64,000 nt of DNA from Streptomyces sp. RFCAC02 (lineage in GTDB: Bacteria; Actinomycetota; Actinomycetes; Streptomycetales; Streptomycetaceae): positions 4,683,501-4,747,500 of the forward strand of contig NZ_SAUH01000001.1 in NCBI RefSeq assembly GCF_004193175.1. The letters run 5' to 3'. Below the pieces are notes generated by a model. That model saw nothing but the letters and a program-made list of their open reading frames with translations, ran no database searches and was not told the origin of the DNA. The position numbers and the translations under genes were made by a program. Shown here piece by piece: positions 19,148-28,451 of this stretch. Each line of letters starts with the position of its first letter. Position 1 is the stretch's first letter.

Positions 19148-19321
19148 GTGGCTGTTCCGAAGCGGAAGATGTCGCGCAGCAACACGCGCCACCGCCGGTC
19201 GCAGTGGAAGGCTGCGGTCCCGAACCTGGTGCGTTGCGAGCGCTGCCAGGAGCCGCGGCTGTCGCACACCGCGTGCGCCAACTGCGGCACGTACAACCGC
19301 CGTCAGGTCCTCGAGGTCTGA
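19148..19321 (+). CDS. rpmF: 50S ribosomal protein L32 (zinc-binding form)
   Basis: A 57-residue protein starting from GTG ([17 protein letters not shown]) with AGGAGA upstream. The zinc ribbon is intact: CERC and CANC pairs, i.e. the C+ form. It sits in its standard place between yceD and rnc. Confidence 0.97.
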   Translation: MAVPKRKMSRSNTRHRRSQWKAAVPNLVRCERCQEPRLSHTACANCGTYNRRQVLEV

Positions 19322-19328
19322 TCGGCGG

Positions 19329-20150
19329 GTGACGGGCGTCATGTCACACGCCAGGAGGTCGCAACCCCAGGCGTCTGAGGACACTGCCTCGTCCCTCGCG
19401 ACTCTGGAAGGGCGGCTCGGCCACCGGCTCGAGCCCGCCCTTCTGGCGCGTGCGCTCACCCACCGCTCCTACGCGTACGAGAACGGCGGGCTGCCCACCA
19501 ACGAGCGCCTCGAATTCCTCGGGGACTCGGTGCTCGGCCTGATCGTCACCGACACCCTCTACCGGCGTCACCCGGACCTTCCCGAGGGCCAGCTCGCCAA
19601 GCTGCGGGCGGCCGTCGTGCAGGCGCGGGCGCTCGCGGAGGTGGCCCGGGGCCTCGGGCTCGGGTCGTTCGTCCGCCTGGGGCGCGGTGAGGAGGGCACC
19701 GGCGGCCGGGACAAGGCGTCGATCCTCGCGGACACGCTGGAGGCGGTGATCGGCGCGGTCTACCTCGACCAGGGGCTGGACGCGGCCGACGCGCTGGTGC
19801 ACCGGCTGTTCGACCCGGTGATCGAGCGGTCCGCCGGTCTCGGGGCCGGGCTCGACTGGAAGACCTCGCTGCAGGAGCTGAGCGCGGCCGAGGGCCTCGG
19901 GGTGCCGGAGTACGTGATCGACGAGAGCGGTCCCGACCACGAGAAGACCTTCACCGCTGCCGCCCGTGTCGCTGGCGAGACCTACGGCACCGGTACGGGC
20001 CGCAGCAAGAAGGAGGCCGAGCAGCAGGCGGCGGAGACCGCCTGGCGCTCGATCCGCAGTGCGATCGACGCGGAGCGTGCCGCGCGGGCCGAGGCGTCGG
20101 CCGACCCCGACGCCGCGCCCGCCGACCTGGACGGGCCGGCCGTTGCCTGA
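19329..20150 (+). CDS. rnc: Ribonuclease III
   Basis: Double-strand-specific endoribonuclease that processes rRNA precursors and mRNAs. In S. coelicolor the homologue is AbsB, a global regulator of antibiotic genes. The catalytic signature [16 protein letters not shown], with its acidic metal ligands, lies near residue 60; the second acidic set is in [14 protein letters not shown] double-stranded RNA-binding domain covers about residues 180-250 ([18 protein letters not shown]). I choose the GTG at 19329; an ATG four codons later is an alternative. The last eight bases overlap the start of mutM. Confidence 0.95.
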   Translation: MTGVMSHARRSQPQASEDTASSLATLEGRLGHRLEPALLARALTHRSYAYENGGLPTNERLEFLGDSVLGLIVTDTLYRRHPDLPEGQLAKLRAAVVQARALAEVARGLGLGSFVRLGRGEEGTGGRDKASILADTLEAVIGAVYLDQGLDAADALVHRLFDPVIERSAGLGAGLDWKTSLQELSAAEGLGVPEYVIDESGPDHEKTFTAAARVAGETYGTGTGRSKKEAEQQAAETAWRSIRSAIDAERAARAEASADPDAAPADLDGPAVA

Positions 20151-21003
20151 GCTGCCCGAGGTCGAGGTCGTCCGGCGCGGTCTCGACCGGTGGGTCGGCG
20201 GCCGCACGGTGCTCACCGCCGAGGTGCTGCACCCGCGCGCCGTACGGCGGCACCCTGCCGGTGCCGACGACTTCACGGCCCGGCTGTCCGGCCTGCGGGT
20301 CACGGCCGTCCGGCGGCGCGGCAAGTACCTGTGGCTGCCGCTCGGCGGCCGGGACGGCGGGACGGCGCTGCTCGCCCACCTCGGGATGAGCGGCCAGCTC
20401 CTCGTGCAGCCCGGCGGCACCCCGGACGAGAAGCACCTGCGGATCCGCCTCACCTTCGAGGACGCGGTGCGCGGTGAGCTGCGGTTCGTGGACCAGCGGA
20501 CGTTCGGCGGCCTGTCGCTGCACCCGGTGGGTGCCGACGGCCTGCCCGACGTGATCGCGCACATCGCGCGGGACCCCCTCGACCCCGAGTTCGACGAGGA
20601 CCGTTTTCACGCGGCGCTGTGCCGCCGCCGCACCACCGTGAAGCGTGCCCTGCTCGACCAGTCCCTGATCAGCGGCGTCGGCAACATCTACGCGGACGAG
20701 GCGCTGTGGCGCGCCCGGCTGCACTACGACCGGCCCACCGCCGGCCTGACGCGCCCGCGGACGGCCGAACTGGTGGGGCATCTCCGCGCCGTGATGGACG
20801 CGGCGCTCGCCGTCGGCGGCACGAGCTTCGACAGCCTCTACGTCAACGTGAACGGGCAGTCCGGCTACTTCGACCGCTCGCTCGACGTCTACGGCCGTGA
20901 GGGCCTGCCGTGCCACCGCTGCGGGACCCCGGTCCGGCGCCGGCCGTGGATGAACCGGTCGAGTCACTTCTGCCCGAAGTGCCAGCGCCCGCCGCGCGGC
21001 TGA
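20143..21003 (+). CDS. mutM: Formamidopyrimidine-DNA glycosylase
   Basis: Excises oxidised purines such as 8-oxoguanine and cuts the DNA backbone. The start is TTG at 20143, required because the catalytic residue is the N-terminal proline: the product begins (M)[13 protein letters not shown] after Met removal. The lysine in [11 protein letters not shown] and the C-terminal zinc finger (CHRCG and CPKCQ) are present. Length is 286 residues. It overlaps rnc by eight bases, as in other actinobacteria where rnc and mutM are coupled. Confidence 0.95.
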   Translation: MPELPEVEVVRRGLDRWVGGRTVLTAEVLHPRAVRRHPAGADDFTARLSGLRVTAVRRRGKYLWLPLGGRDGGTALLAHLGMSGQLLVQPGGTPDEKHLRIRLTFEDAVRGELRFVDQRTFGGLSLHPVGADGLPDVIAHIARDPLDPEFDEDRFHAALCRRRTTVKRALLDQSLISGVGNIYADEALWRARLHYDRPTAGLTRPRTAELVGHLRAVMDAALAVGGTSFDSLYVNVNGQSGYFDRSLDVYGREGLPCHRCGTPVRRRPWMNRSSHFCPKCQRPPRG

Positions 21004-21023
21004 CGCGCGGCGGGCGCCGGTGC

Positions 21024-21038
21024 CCGGGGCCGCCCCGG
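21024..21038. terminator. Short hairpin between mutM and the CAP-domain gene
   Basis: A perfect six-bp G/C stem (CCGGGG with CCCCGG) and three-base loop lie between two convergent genes. It is weak but in the right place. Confidence 0.35.
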
Positions 21039-21040
21039 CG

Positions 21041-21964
21041 TCAGTAGCCGAAGACCTGCGTCCACCAGGGGCCGCCGTCGCCGAACTGCACGCCGAGGCC
21101 CATCGTGGTGTAGACGGGGTTGAGGATGTTGTCGCGGTGTCCCTCGCTGGCCATCCACGCCTCGACCACGGCCTCCGCGTCCACCTGGCCGCGGGCTATG
21201 TTCTCGCCGCCGAGGTTGAGGATGCCGGCGTCGGCCGCGCGGTCCCAGGGGGTGCGGCCGTCGGGGTCCGTGTGGTCGAAGAAGCCGCGGGCGGCCATGT
21301 CGGCGCTGTAGGCGTTCGCGAGGGCGCTGAGCGACGGGTCGAGGGTGAGGCTGCGCAGGCCGGCGGCGGCGCGTTCCGCGTTGACGAGCGACAGGACCTC
21401 CTGGGCGGCCGCGAGCTGCTCGTCGGCCGCGCTGCCGGAACCGTCGTCGGCGGGGTCGGGCGCGACCGTCTCCTCGGGGGCCGGCTCCGTCGCGGTGTCC
21501 TCGGCCGGTTCGGTGGCCTCGGTGGTGGGCTCGTCGGACGGCGTGCTCTCCTCGGTCGCCTCCGTCTCCTCCGCGTCCGGGGCGTCGTCCGCCGTGTCGT
21601 CGGCCGACGGCGTCTCCTCGGCCTCGGAGGTGCTCTCGTCGTCCTGCGGGGCCTCGGTCTCCTCCGCCGGGGATGACGACGCGTCGGTCGTCTCCCGCTC
21701 GGGGCTTCGGCTCTCCTCCGGCTGTGCCGTGCGGTCCGCGCTCGGCGAGGCGGACGCCTCGGGCGACACGGAGCCGACGGGCAGGGAGGGCTCGGGCGGC
21801 TGCGCCCGTGTGTCGTCCGACGCGGGTGAGTCGCTGGGGGCGAACGCGTCCCCCATGCCCGGCAGCAGCCCGCTGCCGACTCCCACCGCGCCCACTGCGA
21901 GCGCTGCGGATGCACCGATCAGGCCGGTACGCGCATGGCTCCGGCGGCGGCGATGGCGTCCCAT
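21041..21964 (-). CDS. Secreted CAP/SCP-domain protein
   Basis: A 307-residue protein. An Arg-rich start ([14 protein letters not shown]) and a hydrophobic segment ([20 protein letters not shown]) form a signal peptide or anchor. It is followed by a long Ser/Thr/Glu/Asp/Pro-rich stalk (about residues 42-180, for example [17 protein letters not shown]). The CAP domain covers about residues 185-307, with [20 protein letters not shown] and GHRDNILNP motifs. Streptomyces CAP proteins are surface or secreted proteins of uncertain activity. The acidic stalk suggests that the domain is held out through the cell wall. It is divergent from the acylphosphatase gene. Confidence 0.9.
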   Translation of the reverse strand: MGRHRRRRSHARTGLIGASAALAVGAVGVGSGLLPGMGDAFAPSDSPASDDTRAQPPEPSLPVGSVSPEASASPSADRTAQPEESRSPERETTDASSSPAEETEAPQDDESTSEAEETPSADDTADDAPDAEETEATEESTPSDEPTTEATEPAEDTATEPAPEETVAPDPADDGSGSAADEQLAAAQEVLSLVNAERAAAGLRSLTLDPSLSALANAYSADMAARGFFDHTDPDGRTPWDRAADAGILNLGGENIARGQVDAEAVVEAWMASEGHRDNILNPVYTTMGLGVQFGDGGPWWTQVFGY

Positions 21965-22021
21965 GCGGGCACCGTCCTTGTCCTCGTCGGTAACGAATCA
22001 AGATCGAAACTCACCCGAATG

Positions 22022-22035
22022 GATGAATGTTCATC
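22022..22035. promoter_or_regulatory. Dyad in the CAP-gene/acyP divergent region
   Basis: GATGAA-TG-TTCATC is a perfect six-base inverted repeat with a two-base centre, 58 bases from the CAP gene start and 71 from acyP. It is a possible operator; no regulator can be named. Confidence 0.35.
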
Positions 22036-22092
22036 GCGTGACTGTACGGCATGGCCGGGTGGCCGGTCCTGTGCGACGGGGAATTGGCGGGA

Positions 22093-22098
22093 TAGCGT
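22093..22098 (+). promoter_or_regulatory. Candidate -10 element for a leaderless acyP transcript
   Basis: TAGCGT seven bases before the ATG at 22106; no ribosome-binding site between. Confidence 0.42.
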
Positions 22099-22105
22099 GC
22101 GTCAC

Positions 22106-22417
22106 ATGGAGCAGACGGCGGGGGAGTCCCGGAATCAGGACGGAACGGTCCGTATGACCGCATGGGTGCGAGGCCGCGTCCAGGGGGTCGGTTTCCGCTG
22201 GTTCACCCGTGAGCAGGCACTTTCCATCGGCGGTCTGCGCGGATTCGCGTCCAATCGGGACGACGGCCGGGTGCAGGTGGTGGCCGAGGGCGACCGGGTG
22301 GCCTGTGAACGCCTGCTCGCCTGGCTGCGCGACGGCGACACGCCCGGCCGCGTCGACGGAGTCACCGAGATATGGGACACACCGCGTGGCGGCTATCCGG
22401 ATTTCGCCATCAGATGA
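22106..22417 (+). CDS. acyP: Acylphosphatase
   Basis: Hydrolyses acyl phosphates. A 103-residue protein whose catalytic arginine lies in [16 protein letters not shown] and whose catalytic asparagine lies in [16 protein letters not shown]. The ATG at 22106 is chosen because a -10-like TAGCGT places the transcript start on it; an ATG 16 codons later, closer to the usual family start, is the alternative. The gene precedes the small coiled-coil gene and smc, as usual in Streptomyces. Confidence 0.92.
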   Translation: MEQTAGESRNQDGTVRMTAWVRGRVQGVGFRWFTREQALSIGGLRGFASNRDDGRVQVVAEGDRVACERLLAWLRDGDTPGRVDGVTEIWDTPRGGYPDFAIR

Positions 22418-22770
22418 TCAGCGGCCCGGCCGGCCCGGGAAAATACGGGAAACGGGTTGCCAACCCCGCTCCGACGTGCAAGGCTGCCGCCACTGGAGGC
22501 CTTCGAGCGCCCGCTTCCGCCGCCGACGGGGAATGACCGGTCGTGACCGACGGAGAGAATTCGGCAACTCCTTGACGCCGGGTGGATGATCACCCCGGCG
22601 ATACGCGGTGTGATCGTGTTGACCGTCCCACTTTTTGGTGAGACGCTGAAAGTCCCGCGCTTCTCCGCTGTGCGCCCGTGTGAAAGCGGGACGGAGCGGA
22701 CGCGGCGGACGTTATCCCTCACGACCTACCACGGCTTCGGTCGGTCACTCAGTGTGGAGGACCATCCATC
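22418..22770. other. 353-base intergenic region upstream of the 67-residue gene
   Basis: No convincing gene. It holds an imperfect inverted repeat (GATCAC at 22588-22593 and GTGATC at 22610-22615) and a TTGACC hexamer at 22619-22624 whose 17-base-distant -10 (GACGCT) is poor. The length suggests that a regulated promoter or a structured leader for the gene at 22771 lies here. Confidence 0.5.
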
Positions 22771-22974
22771 ATGGCAAAGGCGCTTCTCGGTCACATCGGC
22801 GGCTTCGACCCCCGAGTCATCGCCGAGATGCGACGGCTTCAGCAGCGCGTACAGGACCTGGAGACCCAGCTGCTCCGCGTCCAGGCGGAGAACGACGCGC
22901 TCGCCGCCGCTCGGCACGGCGACCCGGTGCTCGACGACATCGACATGCCCAAGGCGGAGCCCGCCCTGACCTGA
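22771..22974 (+). CDS. Small conserved coiled-coil protein
   Basis: A 67-residue protein starting MAKALLGHIGGFDPRVIAEM, with GGAGG upstream of its ATG. Residues about 18-47 form a short leucine-containing heptad helix (RRLQQRVQDLETQLLRVQAE), and the tail is acidic and ends KAEPALT. A protein of this type is conserved just upstream of smc in Streptomyces, which argues for a real and retained function, but none is recognised. Dimerisation through the helix is likely. Confidence 0.82.
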   Translation: MAKALLGHIGGFDPRVIAEMRRLQQRVQDLETQLLRVQAENDALAAARHGDPVLDDIDMPKAEPALT

Positions 22975-23179
22975 CCCTCGACGAGGAGGGACGGGTCGTC
23001 CGGACACGTCATCGGCGGATCCACCCGCCGAACGCAATGCGAGGGGCGCTTCGGCGTCCCTTCGTCATGTCGCGGCCCCTCCGGCACGTGCACCCGCCGC
23101 GGCACCCCGGCCGTGGCTTACTGACTGATCTGCCCGGCCGCGCCCGCGTCGAAACGGCCGATCGCGCACAACCGCCCGG

Positions 23180-23185
23180 TAAAGT
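23180..23185 (+). promoter_or_regulatory. Candidate -10 element for a leaderless smc transcript
   Basis: TAAAGT eight bases before the smc GTG at 23194, with no ribosome-binding site between. Confidence 0.4.
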
Positions 23186-23193
23186 CGCACGGC

Positions 23194-26100
23194 GTGCACC
23201 TGAAGAGCCTCACCCTGCGGGGGTTCAAGTCCTTCGCCTCGGCCACGACGCTGCGCTTCGAGCCCGGCATCACCTGTGTGGTCGGCCCCAACGGGTCGGG
23301 CAAGTCCAATGTCGTGGACGCCCTCTCCTGGGTGATGGGGGAGCAGGGCGCCAAGTCGCTGCGCGGCGGCAAGATGGAGGACGTCATCTTCGCCGGCACC
23401 ACCGGCCGCCCCCCGCTGGGCCGGGCCGAGGTGTCCCTCACGATCGACAACGCCGACGGCGCCCTCCCCATCGACTACACCGAGGTCACGGTCACGCGGA
23501 CGATGTTCCGCAACGGCGGCAGCGAGTACCGCATCAACGGCACCACGTGCCGCCTCCTCGACGTCCAGGAACTCCTGTCGGACTCCGGCATCGGCCGGGA
23601 GATGCACGTCATCGTCGGGCAGGGCCGCCTCGACTCGGTCCTGCACGCCGACCCCACCGGCCGCCGGGCCTTCATCGAGGAGGCCGCCGGCGTCCTCAAG
23701 CACCGCAAGCGCAAGGAGAAGGCGCTGCGGAAGCTCGACGCCATGCAGGCCAACCTGGCCAGGGTCCAGGACCTCACCGACGAACTGCGCCGCCGCCTCA
23801 AGCCCCTCGGCCGCCAGGCCGCCGTCGCGCGGAAGGCCGCCGTCATCCAGGCCGACCTGCGCGACGCCCGGCTGCGGCTGCTCGCCGACGACCTCGTCGG
23901 GCTGCGCGCCGCGCTCGCCGCCGAGATCGCCGACGAGGCCGTCCTGAAGGAGCGCAAGGAGGCCGCTGAGGCGCGGCTGCGGGAGGCGCTGCACGGCGAG
24001 GCCGAGCTGGAGGCCGAGGTCCGTGCCCTGGCGCCGCGCCTCAGCGGCGCCCAGACCACCTGGTACGAGCTGTCGCAGCTCGCCGAACGCGTCCGGGGCA
24101 CGGTGAGCCTCGCCGACGCCCGCGTGGCGAGCGCCACCGCCGCCGCCCCCGAGGAGCGCAGGGGCCGCGACCCGGAGGACCTGGAACGCGAGGCCGCGCG
24201 CGTCCGCGAGCAGGAGGCCGAGCTTGCGGCAGCGCTTGAGGCGGCCACCCGTGCCCTGGACGACGCGGTGGAGCGCCGTGCCGATCTGGAGCGACGGCTC
24301 GCCGACGAGGAGCGCCGCCTCAAGGACGCGGCCCGCGCCATCGCCGACCGCAGGGAGGGGCTCGCCCGCCTGCACGGCCAGGCCAACGCGGCCCGTTCCC
24401 GCGCCGCGTCGGCCCAGGCCGGGATCGACCGCCTCGCCACCGCCCGCGACGAGGCGCGCGAGCGCGCCGCCCGGGCGCAGGCCGAGTACGAGACCCTGCG
24501 CGCCGAGGTGGACGGCCTCGACGCCGATGACACCGAGCTGGCCGCGGAGCACGAGGCGGCCCGCCGCGACCTCGCCGCCGCCGAGGCGGAACGATCCCGC
24601 GCCCGCGACGCCCTGACCACGGCCGAACGTGAACGCGCCGCCGTCGCCGCCCGGCACGACGCCCTCGCGCTCGGCCTGCGCCGCAAGGACGGCACCGGCG
24701 CGCTCCTCGCGGCGGGCGGCGACCTCGCCGGGCTGCTCGGCCCGGCGGCCGAGCTGCTCTCCGTCACCCCGGGCCACGAGGTGCCCGTCGCCGCCGCCCT
24801 CGGCGCCGCCGCCGACGCCGTCGCCATGGACGGGCCCGCCGCGGCGGCCGACGCCCTGCGCCTGCTGCGCAAACAGGACTCGGGCCGCGCGGCCCTGCTG
24901 CTCGGGGGCGTACCGGACGACGACCCCGCGGACGCCGGCCCTGCCGTGCCCGCGGGGCTCACCGCCGCCGCCGATCTGGTGCGCGGCCCCGCCGACCTGC
25001 TGCCGGCCGTCCGGCGGCTGCTGCGCGGCGTCGTCGTCGCCGGCACCCTCGACGACGCCCTCGCCGTGCTCGCCGCCCACCCCGGCCTGACCGTCGCCAC
25101 CGCCGAGGGCGACGTGCTGGCGCGGCACCTCGCCCTCGGCGGGTCGGCCGGCGCGCCCAGCCTCCTGGAGGTCCAGGCGTCCGTGGACGAGGCGGCGGCC
25201 GAACTGCGGGAGCTGGCCGCGCGCTGCGCCGACCTCGCGGCCGCCTCCGAGACCGCCGCCGGGCGCCGGCGCGAGCTGGCCGCCCGTGTCGAGGAGCTGG
25301 CGCAGCGCCGCAGCGCCGCCGAGCGGGCCAAGTCCCGCGTCGCCCAGGACCTCGGCCGCCTCGCCGGCCAGGCGCGGGGCGCGGCGGGCGAGGCCGAGCG
25401 CGCCGAGGCCGCCGTCGTCCGTGCCGAGGAGGACCTCGCCCGGGCCGTCGAACAGGCGGAGGAACTGGCGGAACGCCTCGCCGTCGCCGAGGAGACCACC
25501 GACACCGACGAGGAGCCGGACGCGGCCGAACGCGACCGCCTCGCCGCCGAGGGCGCCGACGCCAGGAGCGCCGAGATGGAGGCGAGGCTCCAGGTCCGCA
25601 CGCACGAGGAACGGGTGCGGGGCCTCGCCGGCCGGGCGGACTCCCTCGACCGCGCCGCCCGCGCGGAACGCGAGGCACGCGCCCGCGCGGAGCAGCGCCG
25701 CGCCCGGATGCGCCACGAGGCGCGGGTCGCCGCCGCCGTCGCCGAGGGCGCCCGCCGGCTGCTGGCCCGCACCGAGGCGTCCCTCGCCCGCGCCGAGGCG
25801 GAACGCGCGGCCGCCGAGCGGGAGCGCGCCGAGCGGGAGAACGCCCTCGCCGCGGAGCGCGCCGCCGGCCGCGAGCTGAAGGAGGAGCTGGACAAGCTCA
25901 CCGACTCCGTCCACCGGGGGGAGGTCCTCGGCGCGGAGAAACGGCTGCGCATCGAGCAGCTGGAGGGCCGCGCCCTGGAGGAGCTGGGTGTCGACCCCGA
26001 GGTGCTGGTCCGCGAGTACGGCCCGGACCAGCCCGTTCCGCCGCCACCGCCCGACGAGGGCGAGACGCTGCCCGACGACCCCGCGCACCCGCGCAACCGG

Positions 26101-26763
26101 CCGCGCCCGTTCGACCGCGCGGAGCAGGAGAAGCGCCTGCGCGCGGCGGAGCGCGCGCACAAGCAGCTCGGGAAGGTCAACCCACTCGCGCTCGAGGAGT
26201 TCGCGGCGCTGGAGGAACGGCACCAGTTCCTGAGCGAGCAGCTCACCGACCTGCGGAAGACCCGTGCCGACCTCCTCCAGGTCGTGAAGGAGGTGGACGA
26301 GCGCGTCGAGCAGGTCTTCACCGCCGCCTTCCACGACACGGCGCGCGAGTTCGAGGGCGTGTTCTCGCGGCTGTTCCCCGGCGGCGAGGGCCGCCTCGTG
26401 CTCACCGACCCGGACGACATGCTCGCGACCGGGGTCGAGGTGGAGGCGCGGCCCCCGGGGAAGAAGGTGAAGCGGCTGTCCCTGCTCTCCGGCGGGGAGC
26501 GGTCGCTCACGGCCGTCGCGCTGCTGGTGTCGATCTTCAAGGCGCGTCCGAGCCCGTTCTACGTGATGGACGAGGTCGAGGCGGCCCTCGACGACACCAA
26601 CCTCCAGCGGCTCATCCGGATCATGGAGGAGCTGAAGGACAGCTCGCAGCTCATCGTGATCACGCACCAGAAGCGGACCATGGAGGTCGCCGACGCGCTG
26701 TACGGCGTCTCCATGCAGGGCGACGGTGTGTCGAAGGTGATCAGCCAGCGTCTCGCGGCCTGA
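23194..26763 (+). CDS. smc: Chromosome segregation ATPase SMC
   Basis: Organises and segregates chromosomes together with ScpA/ScpB. A 1189-residue protein from a GTG at 23194. Walker A (GPNGSGKSNVVDALSWVMG) is at about residue 32; two long coiled coils flank a hinge at about 500-670; the ABC signature LLSGGERSLTAVALL and Walker B VMDEVEAALDD are near the C-terminus. Coiled-coil regions are very rich in Ala, Arg and Glu. It lies between the small coiled-coil gene and the sugar permease, the normal Streptomyces order. Confidence 0.97.
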   Translation: MHLKSLTLRGFKSFASATTLRFEPGITCVVGPNGSGKSNVVDALSWVMGEQGAKSLRGGKMEDVIFAGTTGRPPLGRAEVSLTIDNADGALPIDYTEVTVTRTMFRNGGSEYRINGTTCRLLDVQELLSDSGIGREMHVIVGQGRLDSVLHADPTGRRAFIEEAAGVLKHRKRKEKALRKLDAMQANLARVQDLTDELRRRLKPLGRQAAVARKAAVIQADLRDARLRLLADDLVGLRAALAAEIADEAVLKERKEAAEARLREALHGEAELEAEVRALAPRLSGAQTTWYELSQLAERVRGTVSLADARVASATAAAPEERRGRDPEDLEREAARVREQEAELAAALEAATRALDDAVERRADLERRLADEERRLKDAARAIADRREGLARLHGQANAARSRAASAQAGIDRLATARDEARERAARAQAEYETLRAEVDGLDADDTELAAEHEAARRDLAAAEAERSRARDALTTAERERAAVAARHDALALGLRRKDGTGALLAAGGDLAGLLGPAAELLSVTPGHEVPVAAALGAAADAVAMDGPAAAADALRLLRKQDSGRAALLLGGVPDDDPADAGPAVPAGLTAAADLVRGPADLLPAVRRLLRGVVVAGTLDDALAVLAAHPGLTVATAEGDVLARHLALGGSAGAPSLLEVQASVDEAAAELRELAARCADLAAASETAAGRRRELAARVEELAQRRSAAERAKSRVAQDLGRLAGQARGAAGEAERAEAAVVRAEEDLARAVEQAEELAERLAVAEETTDTDEEPDAAERDRLAAEGADARSAEMEARLQVRTHEERVRGLAGRADSLDRAARAEREARARAEQRRARMRHEARVAAAVAEGARRLLARTEASLARAEAERAAAERERAERENALAAERAAGRELKEELDKLTDSVHRGEVLGAEKRLRIEQLEGRALEELGVDPEVLVREYGPDQPVPPPPPDEGETLPDDPAHPRNRPRPFDRAEQEKRLRAAERAHKQLGKVNPLALEEFAALEERHQFLSEQLTDLRKTRADLLQVVKEVDERVEQVFTAAFHDTAREFEGVFSRLFPGGEGRLVLTDPDDMLATGVEVEARPPGKKVKRLSLLSGGERSLTAVALLVSIFKARPSPFYVMDEVEAALDDTNLQRLIRIMEELKDSSQLIVITHQKRTMEVADALYGVSMQGDGVSKVISQRLAA

Positions 26764-26842
26764 CACGCACCGGAGAAAGTGGCGTATGTCGCTTTCGGCC
26801 CCTTCGGCGATCCTTTCGGATGAAGCATGCCCTTACGGGGCG

Positions 26843-26848
26843 TACTGT
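26843..26848 (+). promoter_or_regulatory. Candidate -10 element for the sugar permease gene
   Basis: TACTGT about 107 bases before the GTG at 26955. A GAAAG/CTTTC hairpin near 26775-26796, just after smc, could end the smc transcript. No good -35 hexamer. Confidence 0.3.
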
Positions 26849-26954
26849 GACTTTCGCGGGGTGAGGCAAGGACCCCTCTCGAAGCCGGAGCGCTGATCCG
26901 CGCGAGCGGGGGAAGACGGCAGGCAGGAGCCGTCGGACGAAGGAGAAGAGCAGC

Positions 26955-28379
26955 GTGACCAGTAGGACAGCCACCTCCGGGACCAGCGCACCGAGGCGCC
27001 CGCCGCACCTGACCTTCGTCATCTACATCGCCGCGACCGCCGCACTCGGCGGCTTCCTCTTCGGCTACGACAGCTCCGTGATCAACGGCGCCGTCGAGGG
27101 CATCCGCGGCCGGTTCGACGTCTCGTCGGGCCGGCTCGGCACCGTCGTCGCCATCGCCCTGCTGGGCGCGGCCGTGGGCGCGCTGATCGCCGGCCGCCTG
27201 GCCGACCGGATCGGGCGCATCCGGGTGATGCAGCTCGCCGCGTTCCTGTTCGTGATCAGCGGCATCGGCTCGATGCTGCCGTTCGCGATCTGGGACCTCG
27301 CCATCTGGCGGACGCTCGGCGGCGTCGCCATCGGCATGGCGTCCGTGATCGCGCCCGCCTACATCGCCGAGGTCTCGCCCTCCGAGTACCGGGGGCGGCT
27401 CGCCTCGTTCCAGCAGGCGGCGATCGTCCTCGGCATCGCCGTCTCCCAGCTCGTCAACTGGGGACTGGTCAACCTCGCGGGCGACGACCAGCGCGGGCAC
27501 CTCCTCGGCATCGAGGCGTGGCAGCTCATGCTCGGCGTCGAGGCGCTGCCCGCCGTCGTCTACGGGCTGATGACCCTCGGCATCCCCGAGTCGCCCCGCT
27601 ATCTGGTCTCGCGCGGACGCTATGACGACGCCCGGCGCGTCCTCGGCCGGGTGGAGCCCGCCGACACCGACTTCGACGCCCGCATCCGGGAGATCGAGTC
27701 CGCGCTGCACACCGAGCAGAAGCGGAGCTGGCGGGACCTCTTCGGCGGCCGGGCCGGGCTGCTGCCCATCGTCTGGATCGGCATCGTGCTGTCGGCGTTC
27801 CAGCAGCTCGTCGGCATCAACGTCATCTTCTACTACTCGAACTCCCTGTGGCAGTCGGTCGGCATCGACCCGGAGAGCTCGTTCTTCTACTCCTTCACCA
27901 CCTCGATCATCAACATCATCGGCACCGTCATCGCGATGATCTTCGTGGACCGCATCGGCCGCAAGCCGCTGCTGCTCATCGGCTCGATCGGCATGGCCGT
28001 CGCCCTGGGCACGACGGCCTGGGCGTTCTCCGCCAAGACGGGCACGGGCGACGACATCTCGCTGCCCGACGCCCAGGGGACCGTCGCCCTGATCGGCGCC
28101 CACGCGTTCGTCCTGTTCTTCGCGCTGTCCTGGGGCGTCGTGGTGTGGGTCCTGCTCGGCGAGATGTTCCCCAACCGGATCCGCGCCTCGGCGCTCGGTG
28201 TCGCAGCCAGCGCGCAGTGGATCGCGAACTGGGCCATCACCGAGAGCTTCCCGACCCTGTCCGACTGGAACCTCTCGGGCGCCTACGTCATCTACACGGC
28301 GTTCGCGCTGCTGACCATCCCCTTCCTGCTGCTGTGGGTCCGCGAGACCAAGGGCAAGAAGCTGGAGGACATGGGCTGA
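26955..28379 (+). CDS. glcP: MFS sugar:proton symporter, GlcP-type glucose permease
   Basis: Takes up glucose by proton symport. A 474-residue protein of the sugar porter family with 12 predicted membrane segments. Family signatures are present: GYDSSVINGAVEGI in helix 1, GRLADRIGRIRVM between helices 2 and 3, PESPRYLVSRGR after helix 6, and QQLVGINVIFYYSNSLW in helix 7. The GTG at 26955 has AAGGAGAAG upstream. The place directly after smc is that of the S. coelicolor glucose permease gene glcP1, so glucose is the likely substrate. Confidence 0.9.
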   Translation: MTSRTATSGTSAPRRPPHLTFVIYIAATAALGGFLFGYDSSVINGAVEGIRGRFDVSSGRLGTVVAIALLGAAVGALIAGRLADRIGRIRVMQLAAFLFVISGIGSMLPFAIWDLAIWRTLGGVAIGMASVIAPAYIAEVSPSEYRGRLASFQQAAIVLGIAVSQLVNWGLVNLAGDDQRGHLLGIEAWQLMLGVEALPAVVYGLMTLGIPESPRYLVSRGRYDDARRVLGRVEPADTDFDARIREIESALHTEQKRSWRDLFGGRAGLLPIVWIGIVLSAFQQLVGINVIFYYSNSLWQSVGIDPESSFFYSFTTSIINIIGTVIAMIFVDRIGRKPLLLIGSIGMAVALGTTAWAFSAKTGTGDDISLPDAQGTVALIGAHAFVLFFALSWGVVVWVLLGEMFPNRIRASALGVAASAQWIANWAITESFPTLSDWNLSGAYVIYTAFALLTIPFLLLWVRETKGKKLEDMG

Positions 28380-28451
28380 CCCGTCCCGCGCCGGAGCGCG
28401 TCGGGAATACTGGTCCCACCCGTCCCCGTCAGGCAGCACTCAAGGGAACCG

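Noticed and set aside
23065..26766. Very long open frame antisense to smc (and similar ones antisense to recG, glnD and others)
   Set aside because: In GC-rich DNA the antisense frames of real genes lack stop codons. Their translations are low-complexity Arg/Ala/Gly/Pro and match no family.
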